A stretch of 64,000 nt of DNA from Euglena gracilis (taxonomy: Eukaryota > Euglenida > Euglenophyceae > Euglenales): positions 42,989,540 to 43,053,539 of the forward strand of contig CP154955.1 of NCBI GenBank assembly GCA_039621445.1, given 5' to 3'. The position numbers and the translations under genes were made by a program. The stretch's first letter is position 1. The number at the start of each line of letters is the position of its first letter. Under the pieces are notes generated by a model. The model was not told where the DNA came from and searched no databases. It saw nothing but the letters and a program-made list of their open reading frames with translations. Below, in pieces: positions 54,881 through 64,000 of this stretch.

Positions 54881-55471
54881 TTTGGCTTTAACGGAGTACG
54901 TGCTTGGGTTGTAGGGTGGAATACTTCTCGAAGCAGGGCGATGGCCACGTTTTGGTATATTTCTCCTTCCTTGGTTTCGCGCTCGGCGGCGACCAAAATT
55001 TTTACAAGTCGGTTGCCCTGAAGCCTGAACCGTGGTTTTTTTGAGGTATTTGAAGGGTTGGGGGCTGGATTTTGTTTTGGGGGTTGGTGTGTAGACCGTG
55101 ACTGTTGATTGACTTTGACCCCAAGGAACTGGGGGGGGAAAGGGGGGGTTCGTCGTACGATAACAGACAAGTACCCTTATTTTGGGGAACGAAACGGACA
55201 CTTCCATTGCCTTTGCACATTTTACGTTTGGAACACCGTCATTTTTTTGGGCAAGGTGATATTTTTCAGTCAAACTTTGATTGAAAAATACCCACTTTAC
55301 AACAACAAAACCCATTTGAGCAAAGTTGAATTGATGTTTTTGCCTTCCAGCATCGATGGGAAATCTGAACAAGCCTCCTCCACAACCGCAACCAGTTCAC
55401 CCCCCACCTGCCCCTGCTGCTGCTCCTCCTCGTCCACCAGCCCCTGCTCCAGCCCCAAACAGGGGATGACA
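54881..55471. other. Unassigned segment with a foldback-element end
   Basis: Mostly unrecognised. Bases 55149-55175 carry the terminal repeat of the 59799-60235 element (CGTCGTACGATAACAGACAA, then GTACC) without a partner nearby, so this is a solo or truncated end. A 37-codon Pro-rich frame starts at 55359 (MGNLNKPPPQ); its reality is doubtful. Confidence 0.45.
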
Positions 55472-55814
55472 TACCATCCCCCCCCCATTATGTACCTCCC
55501 CCTGGGAGGCCGAAATTGGGGGGGAGGTGCATAATGGGGGGGGAGGTACACAATGGGGGGGGTACCCAGGTCCCATTCCCAGACCCGACCCGAACAGCCC
55601 AAAAGGGGTCATTTTTGGCAACTTTTTGGATGTTTGCAATAAATGGTCAACTTTCAGCACATTTGCCAAATATGGCTTTTTGAAAACGTCCCAAAAACGT
55701 CGATTTTTGAGCATTTTTTGGGAAATTCTTCAGAAAAAGTGTTATGACAGTGAGCTATTATCCCCCCCCATTATGTACCTCCCCCCCAGGGGGTACATAA
55801 TGGGGGGGATGGTA
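55472..55814. mobile_element. Hairpin-ended MITE, copy a (TA target)
   Basis: TA-CCATCCCCCC at the left and GGGGGGATGG-TA at the right give inverted ends flanked by TA dinucleotides, as with Tc1/mariner-type insertion. Each end holds a hairpin whose arms contain CATTATGTACCTCCCC and its inverse. The core of about 170 bp (from CCCAAAAGGGGTCATTTTTG to GTGTTATGACAGTGAGCTAT) is shared with 60701-61062. There is no coding capacity. Length is 343 bp. Confidence 0.75.
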
Positions 55815-56659
55815 ACTTTATCCTGTGGGTTGAGCATTTGAGATCATAAGCAGTGTCGTTTTACTATTTCACAAGGAGTTTTTTCAAAGAAAGGTTCCTT
55901 TGCGTTTTGAAAGATGTCAAGGTTTTGTTGTCAAGCTGAATGAAAGTTGGAAGGTTTTGCTGCTTGGACTAAAATTTGGACCAGAATTTATGTCTTTCTG
56001 CTGGACCCAGAAAAAACAGGTCCCAGGGGGGTGGGAGGGTGTGAGTCCGGGGGTCCTTTTCTTTCATGCACTTTTATTATTTATATACTTTTTATGTATT
56101 TTATTCTTTCATATGCTTTTCGGCGCTTTTGGCACCGAAAATTTTTGAAACCATGTCTGGGGGCTCTGGTTTCACGCCCGGTTCGGGCGTGAAACCGGCG
56201 TCTGGGGGACCCAAAATGAAAAGTGCCAAAAAGTGTCCAAAAGGGTTTGTAGACAGGTGGCAATCATATTTGAGCAGTTTTTGGCTGGTCTTGGGCCAGA
56301 AATTGGGGTTTTTGAGCAACAATTTCCTGTTGGGCAATTGTAGGAGAATGATGGAGAATTTCTGAAATAGAATACTGCAGCATGGCAGAAATCTGCTAAA
56401 AGCCCTTGAGAAGAGCTTTCGATCGATGGGCAACTTTAAACCTGCAAACAGGGTCGGAAAGGCGGAAAAATGCGATCGCTGGTTTTCAGAGCGCTTTGCA
56501 ATCTGGCTGAGTTCTGTGGGTACCAAGCGAACATAGGTGTCACAACGGGGGGTCGGGGGGGGGGGAGCGGCCGCCCCCCCCCGGGATTTTGGAAAGAAAA
56601 ACATTTTGCGGCATGAATGTGATATTTTTCTTTGTGATGCCATGTTCAATGGTTCAAAG
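55815..56659. other. Unassigned AT-rich segment
   Basis: No gene is seen. A small perfect hairpin GGTTTCACGCCC/GGGCGTGAAACC lies at 56168-56196 and is followed by ACCGGCGTCTGGG, a phrase that recurs near 62290. AAAAGCCCTTGAGAAGAGCT at 56398 recurs at 61590. Bases 56537-56600 match the 32815-32890 repeat. Confidence 0.55.
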
Positions 56660-58836
56660 GGCGTTACCGTCTCGGCTGCCTTCGGCAACCACCTTACCAG
56701 TTAAAAGCACATTTTTAGAGAATGAAATTGCAAAATCCATTACCGTCTCGGCCGGCTCATTCGGATTATTGGCCATGGAACTTTTGGTGGTCGCTAGCGA
56801 CCGGTCGCTAGCGACCAAGTCATGACCAGTGGTGGGGGGCCGACCACCAATTTTAAGTCCACCCCCCCTCTAAATATTTAGCTCCAAAATCCAACTATTT
56901 TCCAAAATTTCCATTCGGGGTTCAAGTGGATTTGCATATACGCGAACTTAGTCGGCCTCGGCCCTCCGTCGCTGCGACCCCCCCTGCAAAATCCCCTTGT
57001 GTGCAAGAATGATCCGAGTCGCGCTCCATGTAGTTTATGTGTGCAAGGTAAGGATGGCCGAGTCGCGCTCCCCTATACCGAACCCCCCCCCTACCTAAAA
57101 TGCTTTCCTTCGCAAGCCCCCGCATCCCTTGAATACGTCTTATCGGGGGGGGATGGGCGATTGTCGCTCTAATGTCCCCCCACCCGCACCAAAATATGAC
57201 CCCCCCCCCAAAGGCCATCTTGTCCATGATTATACTCTCTCTAAAAACCACCCAAAGTTCAAACCTATCATGGGTAATTAGATGAAAAGGGGGTTTGCAA
57301 TGCTCATCTAGGGGGGAGGGGGGGTGTGGGGGTCGCTGAGCTCTTATCCCTTTATGGGTAAGAGCGAAGCTTACCACCGGCGAAACCCCCCCGCTCCCCC
57401 CTCCCTTCCCCCTCCCCCCCTCCCCCCGGGTCGGGGCCACCTCGGGAACCGACGGATTATCACCATGATCCCGGCCCGGTTCCCGGATTTTTTTTTTCAG
57501 TCGCGACCGACTAGATTTCTAGTTTCCGAATCACCTGGGTTTGACCCCCAACTCCCCGCCAGGCCCGAGTTATTCACGCGCGAAGGGGTCCAAACACGGT
57601 AGGATTTACCCGCCCCCCCTGGATAAGCCCCCCCCTTTGGACTCTGCCATTTCGGCCAAAAAAATGTCAATTTTCAAAATATCTCCAAAATGAAGCCAAA
57701 TCAAAGGAAATGTCCGGAGACCTAATTTGAAGCCCTTGGAACGCCCCATACACCGGTATTTTGATTTCCCCGCAACTCCCCGCCTTGCCCGAGATACGGC
57801 CGTTTTCGGCGTACATGGCCGTTTTGTACACTTTTCCCTCTGTTCGACTTGGCCGTTATCGGGGGGTGAGGGGTCAAAAAATCGATGTTTTCAAAATTTC
57901 TCGAAAATGTTGCAAAATCAAAGGAAATGTCCGGAGACCTAAATTGAAGCCCTTGGAACGCTCTATCTACTGGGATTTTGGTTTCCTCGCAACTCGCCGC
58001 CCAGCCCGAGATACGGGCATTTTTTTGGTCATTTGGGCCATTTTAGGCCATTTGTACACTTTTTCCACTGTCCGACTCAGCCGTTTTCGGCCAAAAAAGT
58101 CGAAAAAAATCGAAAAAAATTTTTTTGGCCTCCCGGACCCGGAAAAACTGTTTTTGAGCCGAAAACGAGTGTTTTTCGACCCGCCAGCGCCCTGTTTTGG
58201 GCCGCCAACCCATTGATTTTGGGTCAAAACCGGGTCAAAAAGTCGAAAAAAATCGAAAAATTTTATCTATGGAGGGGTCGCTGAGCTCTTATCCCTTTAT
58301 CAATGAAGGGGTGGGTGCGCGCTTATTAAGAGCTCAGCACTGTTCAAAACCTGGTCATTTAGGGGGGGGGTAGTCGGCCTACGGCCTCCTCCGGGGGGGG
58401 GGGGGGCCTGCCGCCCCCCCGGACCCCCCCCCGCCCAAAATAACAAAATCCCCTTGTGTGTGCAAGGCAAGGATGGCCGAGTCGCTCCGTAATGAATGTA
58501 GTCTTATGTGTGCAAGGTAAGGATAAAGTCACACTATGGCTATGGTTTCACAGAACAGGTGCAAAGAGAAGATATTACTCAATTTTTTTTGCAAATTGAC
58601 CCCCGAACGGAGGGTTTGGAAGGCTTTTGGGTCGGTTTTGAGTCATTTTCCTCCAAATTTGAAAAAAAAATTTTCGAGGGGGGGGGGCTTAAAAACTTTT
58701 TCGAGGGGGGGGGGGGGGGACTTAAAATTGGTGGTCGGAGCGACCGGTCGCTCCGACCACCAATGGTCGCTAGCGACCGGTCGCTAGCGACCCTGGCGAC
58801 CGGTCGCTAGCGACCACCAAAAGTTCCATGGCCAAT
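56660..58836. mobile_element. Palindrome-rich TIR element, copy 2 (complete ends)
   Basis: Perfect 41-bp outer inverted repeats lie at 56768-56808 and 58796-58836, beginning ATTGGCCATGGAACTTTTGG. The inverted similarity continues inward for over 100 bp through GGTCGCTAGCGACC palindromes and the C-run TTTTAAGTCCACCCC. A 32-bp perfect palindrome lies at 58730-58761. Internal modules GTCGGCCT... (56949 and 58373) and tandem CCGGAGACC segments (57715 and 57933) match copy 1 (19836-21686), and much of 57430-57620 is nearly identical to 20550-20740. No transposase is visible. The region 56660-56767 is also shared with copy 1, so the true left boundary may lie there. Confidence 0.8.
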
Positions 58837-59774
58837 TTCCCGCTCGGAGCCGTCTCCGCCGCCTTTGGCGGCCAAAATAAAGTCCTTGAAAAAATGCTCA
58901 TTTCACCTCCCAAAAACCCACTCCTTTGATGCTAATTGTTTTTTTGGGACCCCACAAACCACTTTCACGTTTGTTGTTTGAATACAAGGTGATTCCCCAT
59001 ATGTCCCCCTCCCTCCATTTTCGAGCCCTTCGAGCCCTCCCTCCAACCGAGTTTGGGGGAAACTCTGTGGGTCAACCCAAAAAAATGATTTTGCGCAAAG
59101 TGAAAAAAAAATGGCTCCTTCGCCACCCCCCCCCCCCAGGTTGCGAAGTCGACAGTTGGGTTGAGTTGGGAGGTTTCCAAGGGAGCGTTGGCAGGGGGGG
59201 GGTCCCGAGGCCAGATTTTTTTTGCATTTTTGGCACTTTTTGCTGTACTATCTCAACACCGGGGGGGGGGGTGTCCTGGGGTCCCAACTGTACCCTCAAA
59301 AATCGGCCAAAAACCGGAACCGGGAAAAAATTAAGGCCTTTTTTTGGTCTGAAAAGGCCATTTGGAGTCAAAGTTTTCATCCATCTCGGGGGGGGGGTCG
59401 GCACCAGGGTCCAGAAAATCCCAACTGTACAGGGAGGGGGGGGGGAGGGGGGGGTCCCCAAAAAACCCTAACTGTACTGCCATCGCCCCAAGGGGGTTCT
59501 ACCCATGATATTGCTTTCTAGTTCAATTTTTGGGGGCATTGGACTTCAAAAAGGCGTAAGCGTCTCGGCCCCTTCGGGGCTAGGGGGTCAAATAAAAATT
59601 CATTTTGGTTGTGCCATAAAAAAATTTTCCTCGGCGCTTCGCGCCGGGAAAAAAAAGGATGTGGTCCAATTTTTGCCAGTTCCTAGCCCCCCCCCGGGAA
59701 AAAATTGTTCCGACACCGCTGCAAGCGAAAGGTGTTGGCGAGAACTTTCATTTGATATGCAATATGGGCCCCGG
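58837..59774. other. Unassigned G/C-run segment
   Basis: No gene is supported. CCCAACTGTAC occurs near 59285 and 59420, with a related CCTAACTGTAC near 59466. Bases 59615-59730 repeat the phrase found at 32210-32330, including the hairpin GGCGCTTCGCGCC. Confidence 0.55.
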
Positions 59775-59798
59775 GCGGATAATTGGCTATGACGATCC

Positions 59799-60235
59799 GG
59801 TATTTGTCTGTTATTGTACGACGGACCCCCTCCCTTTCGGTTATGGTACGACACCCTTTTTTTGGGTTTTTTAAGGTTAATTAATGGAATAGGGTTAGGT
59901 GCGCACATGCATGTTTGCGCTACATGGCCACGTTGCGCTACATGGCCAAGTTGCGCTACACGGCCGTGTAGCGCAACTTGGCCATGTAGCGCAACGTGGC
60001 CATTAGCGCACCTAACCCTACTCCTTCAATAACCCCATAATAGTGCTACATGGCCATGTAGCGCTTCACGGCTACGTAGCGCAACGTGGCCATGCAGCGC
60101 AACGTGGCCATGTAGCGCACTGTAGCATGAGCGCACCTAACCCCACGCCTTCAATAACCCCATAATAACCCAAAAACAGGGTGTCGTACCATAACTGAAA
60201 GGGGTGGGTCCGTCGTACGATAACAGACAAGTACC
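59799..60235. mobile_element. Nested foldback element with 8-bp target duplication
   Basis: Starts GGTATTTGTCTGTTATTGTA; the inverse of the right end is GGTACTTGTCTGTTATCGTA. Inverted repeats run for about 105 bp at roughly 85-90% identity. The 8-bp duplication GACGATCC flanks it (59791-59798 and 60236-60243). The centre is a set of inverted GGCCATGTAGCGCAAC units, making the whole 437 bp able to fold on itself. The duplication length is compatible with hAT, P, Merlin or similar superfamilies; the ends do not let me choose. Confidence 0.85.
59920..60120. repeat. GGCCATGTAGCGCAAC inverted unit cluster
   Basis: Within the nested element, units of about 17 bp (TACATGGCCACGTTGCGC and variants) occur in both orientations around a centre at ACACGGCCGTGT (near 59965). 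The arms flanking that centre are perfect inverses over nearly 40 bp. Confidence 0.85.
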
Positions 60236-60700
60236 GACGATCCTGGAGGTTGCACCGACCTAGGTCGGCCCGACCATTGGTCGGGCAGACCACTGGAGGT
60301 TGGGCTGACTAGTGAACCGCATTACCGCCCCCCTTTTCAAAATTTTCAAAGGAATTTTGACTATAGGTCGGCATAGGTCGGGCCGACCATGGTCGGCCCG
60401 ACCTGTTTGTTACCGACCATTATGGTCGGCCCGACCACTTGGAGGTCGGGTCGACCATATGGTCGGTGGAAACGACCTCCATGGTTTTCCAGTTCAGAAG
60501 CATAAAAACCCTTGGCCAAACCCCGTGGAACATACAGATGGGCTATTTTACCTACCTGGGTGCACACAAAAGGAGTTTGCTGGGGGGGCGCGTTTTGGCA
60601 ATCCTTGCCTTGCACACACAGGGTATTTTGTTATTTTAGGCGGGGGTTCCGGGGGGGGGGGAGCCCCCCCCCCCCGGGGGGGGGCGTAGACCGACTAAGT

Positions 60701-61062
60701 TACCATGCCCCCCCCCCGAGCTATTCCCGTCCACGGGACCCTTTACGGCCCAATGGGAACAGTACGGGGGGGGGGAAGAGCTCGGGGGGGGGGGGGGACC
60801 TAGGTCCCCCTCCCCGAGCTATTCCCATACCCGACCTTCGGGCAACCCAAAAGGGGTCATTTTGGCAACTTTTTTGGATGTTCACAAAAAATGGTCAATT
60901 TTGAGCACATTTGCCAAAAGGTGATTTTTGAAAATGGTCCAAAAACGTCAATTTTTGACCATTTTCTTAGGAAGTTCTTTATAAAAAGTGCTATGACAGT
61001 GAGCTATTCCTGTACCCCCAATGGGAATAGCTCGGGGGGGGGGGGGATAGCTCGGGATGGTA
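60701..61062. mobile_element. Hairpin-ended MITE, copy b (TA target)
   Basis: TA-CCATGCCCCC at the left and GGGATGG-TA at the right. The core (60845-61008) matches copy a (55595-55770) at most positions. The terminal hairpins differ: here the arms contain GAGCTATTCCC and its inverse instead of CATTATGTACC. Confidence 0.7.
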
Positions 61063-61616
61063 GCACAAAGAGAGTTTGTTGGGGGGCGCGTTTTGGCCAT
61101 CCTTGCCTTGCACACACAAGAGGATTGTCTTATTTTAGGCAGGGGGGCGTCCGGGGTGGGCGGCAGCCCCCCCGGAGGAGGCCGTAGGCCAACTAAGTTC
61201 GCGTTTTTTCATTTTTTTTCCATATGGGATGCTTTTTGACAGTTTCAAGGTGATTCCAATGTGGTTCCGTCCTTTTTGAGTCAAATTTGTCAAATCAAAC
61301 TTTGAGGGGGGGGCTTAAATTTCCAAAAAAGGGGGGGTAATGCGGATGATTGGAGGTCGGGCTGACCAGGTCGGCCCGACCTCCAATGGTCGATAGGCCA
61401 TAGCCAATGGTCGGCCCGACCATGGTCGGTACGACCTCCGGGATCGTCATAGCCAATTATCCGCACGGAGCCTGCAATATGCAACCTGAACTGTGGGATT
61501 TGACAAATTAGGATGTCAAATTTTGGAATACACGACCCCTGAAAATAAGAGCTGCGTGCAGTATGGCCGAATTCTGAGGCCATCTGTCAAAAGCCCTTGA
61601 GAAGAGCTTTCTATAC

Positions 61617-61720
61617 AAAAATCGACCGACACTAACAGATTCAGCAGGGGCGCCGGGCGCGAGCGAGCGAAGCGAGCCGCCCGGCGCCCCTGCTGAATCT
61701 GTTAGTGTCGGTCGATTTTT
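61617..61720. repeat. Perfect 43-bp inverted repeat with 18-base loop
   Basis: Arms 61617-61659 and 61678-61720 are exact complements, beginning AAAAATCGACCGACACTAAC. The loop is CGAGCGAGCGAAGCGAGC. The right arm ends in a T5 run, so in transcription from the left it resembles a large hairpin followed by U residues. Confidence 0.95.
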
Positions 61721-61817
61721 CTAAAACCTATTTTGCCTGGGCCCGACGCCTGTCTTGATATCCATTCGACCGAACCGCCTGGACGGAAATATGGTCAAAA
61801 AAGTGGTTTTTGGCCCA

Positions 61818-61985
61818 TTAACGGGCGCCTGAATGGAAATCTACTGACATAAACGGCGCCTGAATGGAAATCGACTGTCATAAACGGGCGCCTGAATGGA
61901 AATCGTCTTACATAAACGGGCGCCAGAATGGAAATCGACTGTCATAAACGGGCGCCTGAACGGAAATCGACTTACATAAACGGTT
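61818..61985. repeat. 32-bp tandem repeat, five copies
   Basis: The unit is CATAAACGGGCGCCTGAATG followed by GAAATCGACTGT, with one or two substitutions per copy. It lies between AAAACCTATT (61724) and its inverse AATAGGTTTT (62162), which may be the ends of one small element. Confidence 0.9.
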
Positions 61986-62074
61986 TCCGATGTCTTGGAA
62001 ATTGTCTCTTTTTTCGGAATGCTTTTATCTTTTTTTCAATCTCCATATCAAGAACTGCTTCTTAAACGCAGACT

Positions 62075-62173
62075 CTGACCTGAGTCTGCGTTTCGAAACG
62101 CAGACTCAGGCCGAATAACAGACTCAGCGTTTCGAAACAGAGACTCAGGCCAGAGTCTGCGAATAGGTTTTAA
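62075..62173. repeat. GCAGACTCAGG / GCGTTTCGAAACGC palindrome cluster
   Basis: Alternating inverted copies of GCAGACTCAGG, joined by the palindrome GCGTTTCGAAACGC, can fold into stacked hairpins. The cluster ends at AATAGGTTTTA. Confidence 0.85.
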
Positions 62174-62454
62174 CTGATGGGTAACATGGCTTCAGAAGTG
62201 TGGAATCTACCCAATTTCGACCAGCCGCCAATTTGGGCCCAAAGACCCCCAAAACTGCGAACCGGCTTCCCAGGCACAGGTTTCACGCCCGAACCGGCGT
62301 CTGGGACACAGTTCTCGATATAGAAAAGGTGTTTTTTTGGCCTTTTTGGGGGAAAATGGGTTGCCCCCCCCACAGGGGGTGGGTGGGTGGGGGGACCCCC
62401 CCCCGGTCTTAAAAACGTGTTCAGCCCGCCAAATGCCTGCCCTGAAATTCGTGG

Positions 62455-62585
62455 TCATGAACACGTTTTCAGTGAAGGCATCTGTGTTCAGGCACGTTTT
62501 CAATGAGGGCATTTGTGGCAATGACACGTTTTCAGTGAAGGCATCTGTGTTCAGGCACGTTTTCAGTGAGGGCATCTGTGGCAAC
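62455..62585. repeat. CACGTTTTCAGTGA tandem duplication
   Basis: Two units of about 62 bp, each with CACGTTTTCAGTGAAGGCAT, CTGTGTTCAGGCACG and a GAGGGCATYTGTGGCAA segment. Confidence 0.85.
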
Positions 62586-62747
62586 CCCCAGCAAGAAACG
62601 AAAATCGCTATCATGAAAAATCGGCGTGCAGTTGAGAGGCCGGGTGGTCCTCAACGGGTGAGGCGGGTCGGGGGAACTCTACAACACAAGAAGACGACAA
62701 CAAGAAGGCCAGGTTGCCTTGGCACAACGACAGGGAAGGGGCGAAAA

Positions 62748-63478
62748 TCACAGCACACGACAGGCTTTACACAAAAAAGAGCCATACTTTGGTGGCCGCC
62801 GCAAATCTTGGCAATGAAAATGATATGCCAAACCGCCGGCGCCACAGACAACTTTGTTCAGCTCCACACAATTTGGATTTTTGGGAATGGAAACACCACA
62901 AAAACCACATTTCTCCTGTTTTATAGGCAGTCGGGACACAGAACGAGGGACAGGGGGTTGGTCAGGGGAGGGGACGGAGCTGCTGACCGCAGGAGCGGAA
63001 CGTTGCTCGGCGGTGGGAAACAAAGACGGAACATTGTTTTGCGGAATACCCGAGCGACGGCATTCACGTATGTCTGAAAAGAGGTTGCCGGACGATTCCC
63101 CGAAACGAACAAAGTTCCCGACTGCTGCTCACGTTGAGCCACACATTGTTCAATGACACTCGCCTCATCGAACAACAGGCTGGGTTCCAGCTCCCATCCC
63201 GTCCAGGCAACAAAGAAAGCATCCAGCTCAGGATAAGAGGCTTGCCGATGTTGACACAGTTTGGCGAACTCCAAACAGTTGGCAACAGCAGCAAGCTCTG
63301 CACCCAGGGTGCCGGACTTTTTCTTTGTACTGCCCTGTGCCAGCAAGGTGCCATGAAGGGGGTCAACCTTCGGCTTCTTGGCATCTTGCTGGTATACCGC
63401 GAGAGCAGCCAGGAACAGTTCCGTCCCAGGGGGTGGTGGCAAAAGACCATTCACAAAGTTTGCCGTGCGTTTGGCCAT
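62748..63478 (-). pseudogene. Unrecognised ORF followed by PHD-like zinc finger
   Basis: On the minus strand, 63478-62921 opens 185 codons (MAKRTANFVNGLLPPPPGTE...). Its folded-looking part ends SFQTYVNAVARVFRKT, which faintly recalls the N-terminal helical domain of tyrosine recombinases; I do not claim this. An overlapping frame, 63023-62748, carries CGFC, PNC, VVCGAGG, YHFHC and FLCKAC in order. This is a PHD-like pattern of Cys/His pairs, although spacing between the second and third pairs is irregular. The two frames could be joined by a frameshift or intron. A decayed copy of the zinc-finger end lies at 16945-17085, so this belongs to a repeated family rather than a single-copy host gene. 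Confidence 0.5.
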
Positions 63479-63535
63479 ATTGGCAGGGCGGAGGAAAAAA
63501 GGAAAAAAAGAAAAAAGGGGGGGGGTGACACGTTT

Positions 63536-63660
63536 TCAAACAAATTGTGGCTGAGCCCAGATTTCAGCCTGAAAACGTGTTCAGCCAGGGGGCCCCCGAA
63601 GGGGGCCCCCTGGCTGAGCACGTGTTCAGGCTGAAATCTGGGCTCAGCCACAATTTGTGT
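63536..63660. repeat. Long inverted repeat around GGGGGCCCCC
   Basis: Arms of about 56 bases (63541-63597 and 63601-63656) begin AAATTGTGGCTGAGCCCAGA and meet at a GGGGGCCCCC/GAA/GGGGGCCCCC centre, with a few mismatches. The arms share CACGT and TTCAG words with the 62455-62585 repeats. Confidence 0.9.
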
Positions 63661-64000
63661 ATAAAAAGAAAACCCTCCTTGACCAAGCTGTTTTCCCCTT
63701 GAAAATGGCCATTCGTGGCCCACCTTCAGCGCCGAGGGATTGCTGTAGTACTGCCCCCCCCCCCCCAATCCTGGGGCCCCCGGCGGCCGGGTTTACTACA
63801 AAAAAGGGGTGGCGGACTCCGGCTCTGTCCAAAACCCGGCGAAGGACGGAACCGGCGTCCGGAACGCCGGGTTTTGGACAGAACCGGCGTCCGCCACCCC
63901 TTGTTTAAACCGGCGTTTTAGAGACGCCGGGTTCAGGACAGAACCGGCGTCCCCACCCTTCGGTCAAAGGACACTCCCAGGACCAATCCCAGACCACTTA
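63661..64000. other. End segment with ACCGGCGTC inverted repeats
   Basis: No gene is supported. ACCGGCGTC and its inverse GACGCCGGT-like words recur at least six times (63815-63950), pairing TCCAAAACCCGGCG with CGCCGGGTTTTGGA. The same family of words occurs near 3285-3365, 56160-56205 and 62260-62300. Confidence 0.6.

Larger units (their letters stand above)
59775..61464. mobile_element. Second palindrome-rich TIR element family (GGTCGGCCCGACC type)
   Basis: Ends 59775-59798 and 61441-61464 are perfect 24-bp inverted repeats beginning GCGGATAATTGGCTATGACG. Once the nested insertion at 59799-60235 is removed, the inverted similarity continues inward through GGAGGT, then repeated GGTCGGCCCGACC-type palindromes, then CCGCATTACC and a C-run. 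This mirrors the plan of the 56660-58836 family (CGGATTATTGGCCATG, palindromes, C-run, TTTAAGCC), with different palindrome words. The interior contains two GCGCGTTTTGGC...CTTGCCTTGCACACAC modules (60588 and 61087) and a hairpin MITE. No coding capacity is seen. Confidence 0.75.

Noticed and set aside
61818-61985. CRISPR-like array of 32-bp repeats
   Set aside because: The repeats are directly tandem with no unique spacers, in a eukaryotic repeat landscape with no cas genes.
63119-63478. Tyrosine recombinase call for the 185-codon ORF
   Set aside because: Only a faint N-terminal resemblance (SFQTYVNAVARVF) is present; the catalytic R-H-R-Y region is not found.

Overview
This window is eukaryotic and almost entirely made of transposable elements. 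There are no bacterial-style operons and no rRNA, and no host protein gene can be named with confidence. Three long Ty3/gypsy-type LTR retrotransposons of the chromodomain (chromovirus) class fill most of bases 4.8k to 51.5k. Each has paired LTRs, a target-site duplication, a tRNA-iMet-like primer site and a polypurine tract. The primer sites resemble the AGCAGAG-type iMet tRNA found outside land plants. Together with the very long G and C runs and the protist/algal style of the elements, this suggests an alga or other protist with a large repeat-rich genome; the species cannot be fixed from the sequence.

Layout. 1-4.8k: gene-free, low-complexity flank with several tandem repeats. 4822-16918 (+): element A, with gag (several frames), a C5-DNA-methyltransferase-like module, a second Dam-like/FAT-NPPW module, protease, RT, RNase H, integrase and chromodomain. 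17202-32032 (-): element C, with gag, an intact-looking C5-methyltransferase module fused to protease and RT, then RNase H, integrase and chromodomain; its 3' side carries a C/G-rich minisatellite and a truncated palindrome-rich TIR element. 32.0-34.9k: old fragments, including a LINE-like 5' piece with a degenerate 2A motif and a tRNA-like SINE signature. 34924-51483 (+): element E, a 16.6-kb element with gag (two CCHC knuckles), protease, the same FAT-like module as A, RT, RNase H, integrase and chromodomain. Downstream, in the env position, it has about 1,840 codons in one frame broken by two stops. 52.0-54.9k: GT-rich microsatellite. 55-64k: a dense patchwork of palindrome- and hairpin-bounded non-autonomous elements, with one nested insertion that has an 8-bp target duplication, plus a minus-strand ORF leading into a PHD-like zinc finger.

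How parts work together. In each LTR element, gag proteins would package the RNA and tRNA-iMet would prime cDNA synthesis by RT/RNase H. The integrase with its chromodomain would direct insertion toward modified chromatin. The methyltransferase modules in A and C could methylate element or host DNA. Most copies carry frameshifts or stops, so activity of these particular copies is doubtful; element C's methyltransferase-protease-RT ORF is the best preserved.
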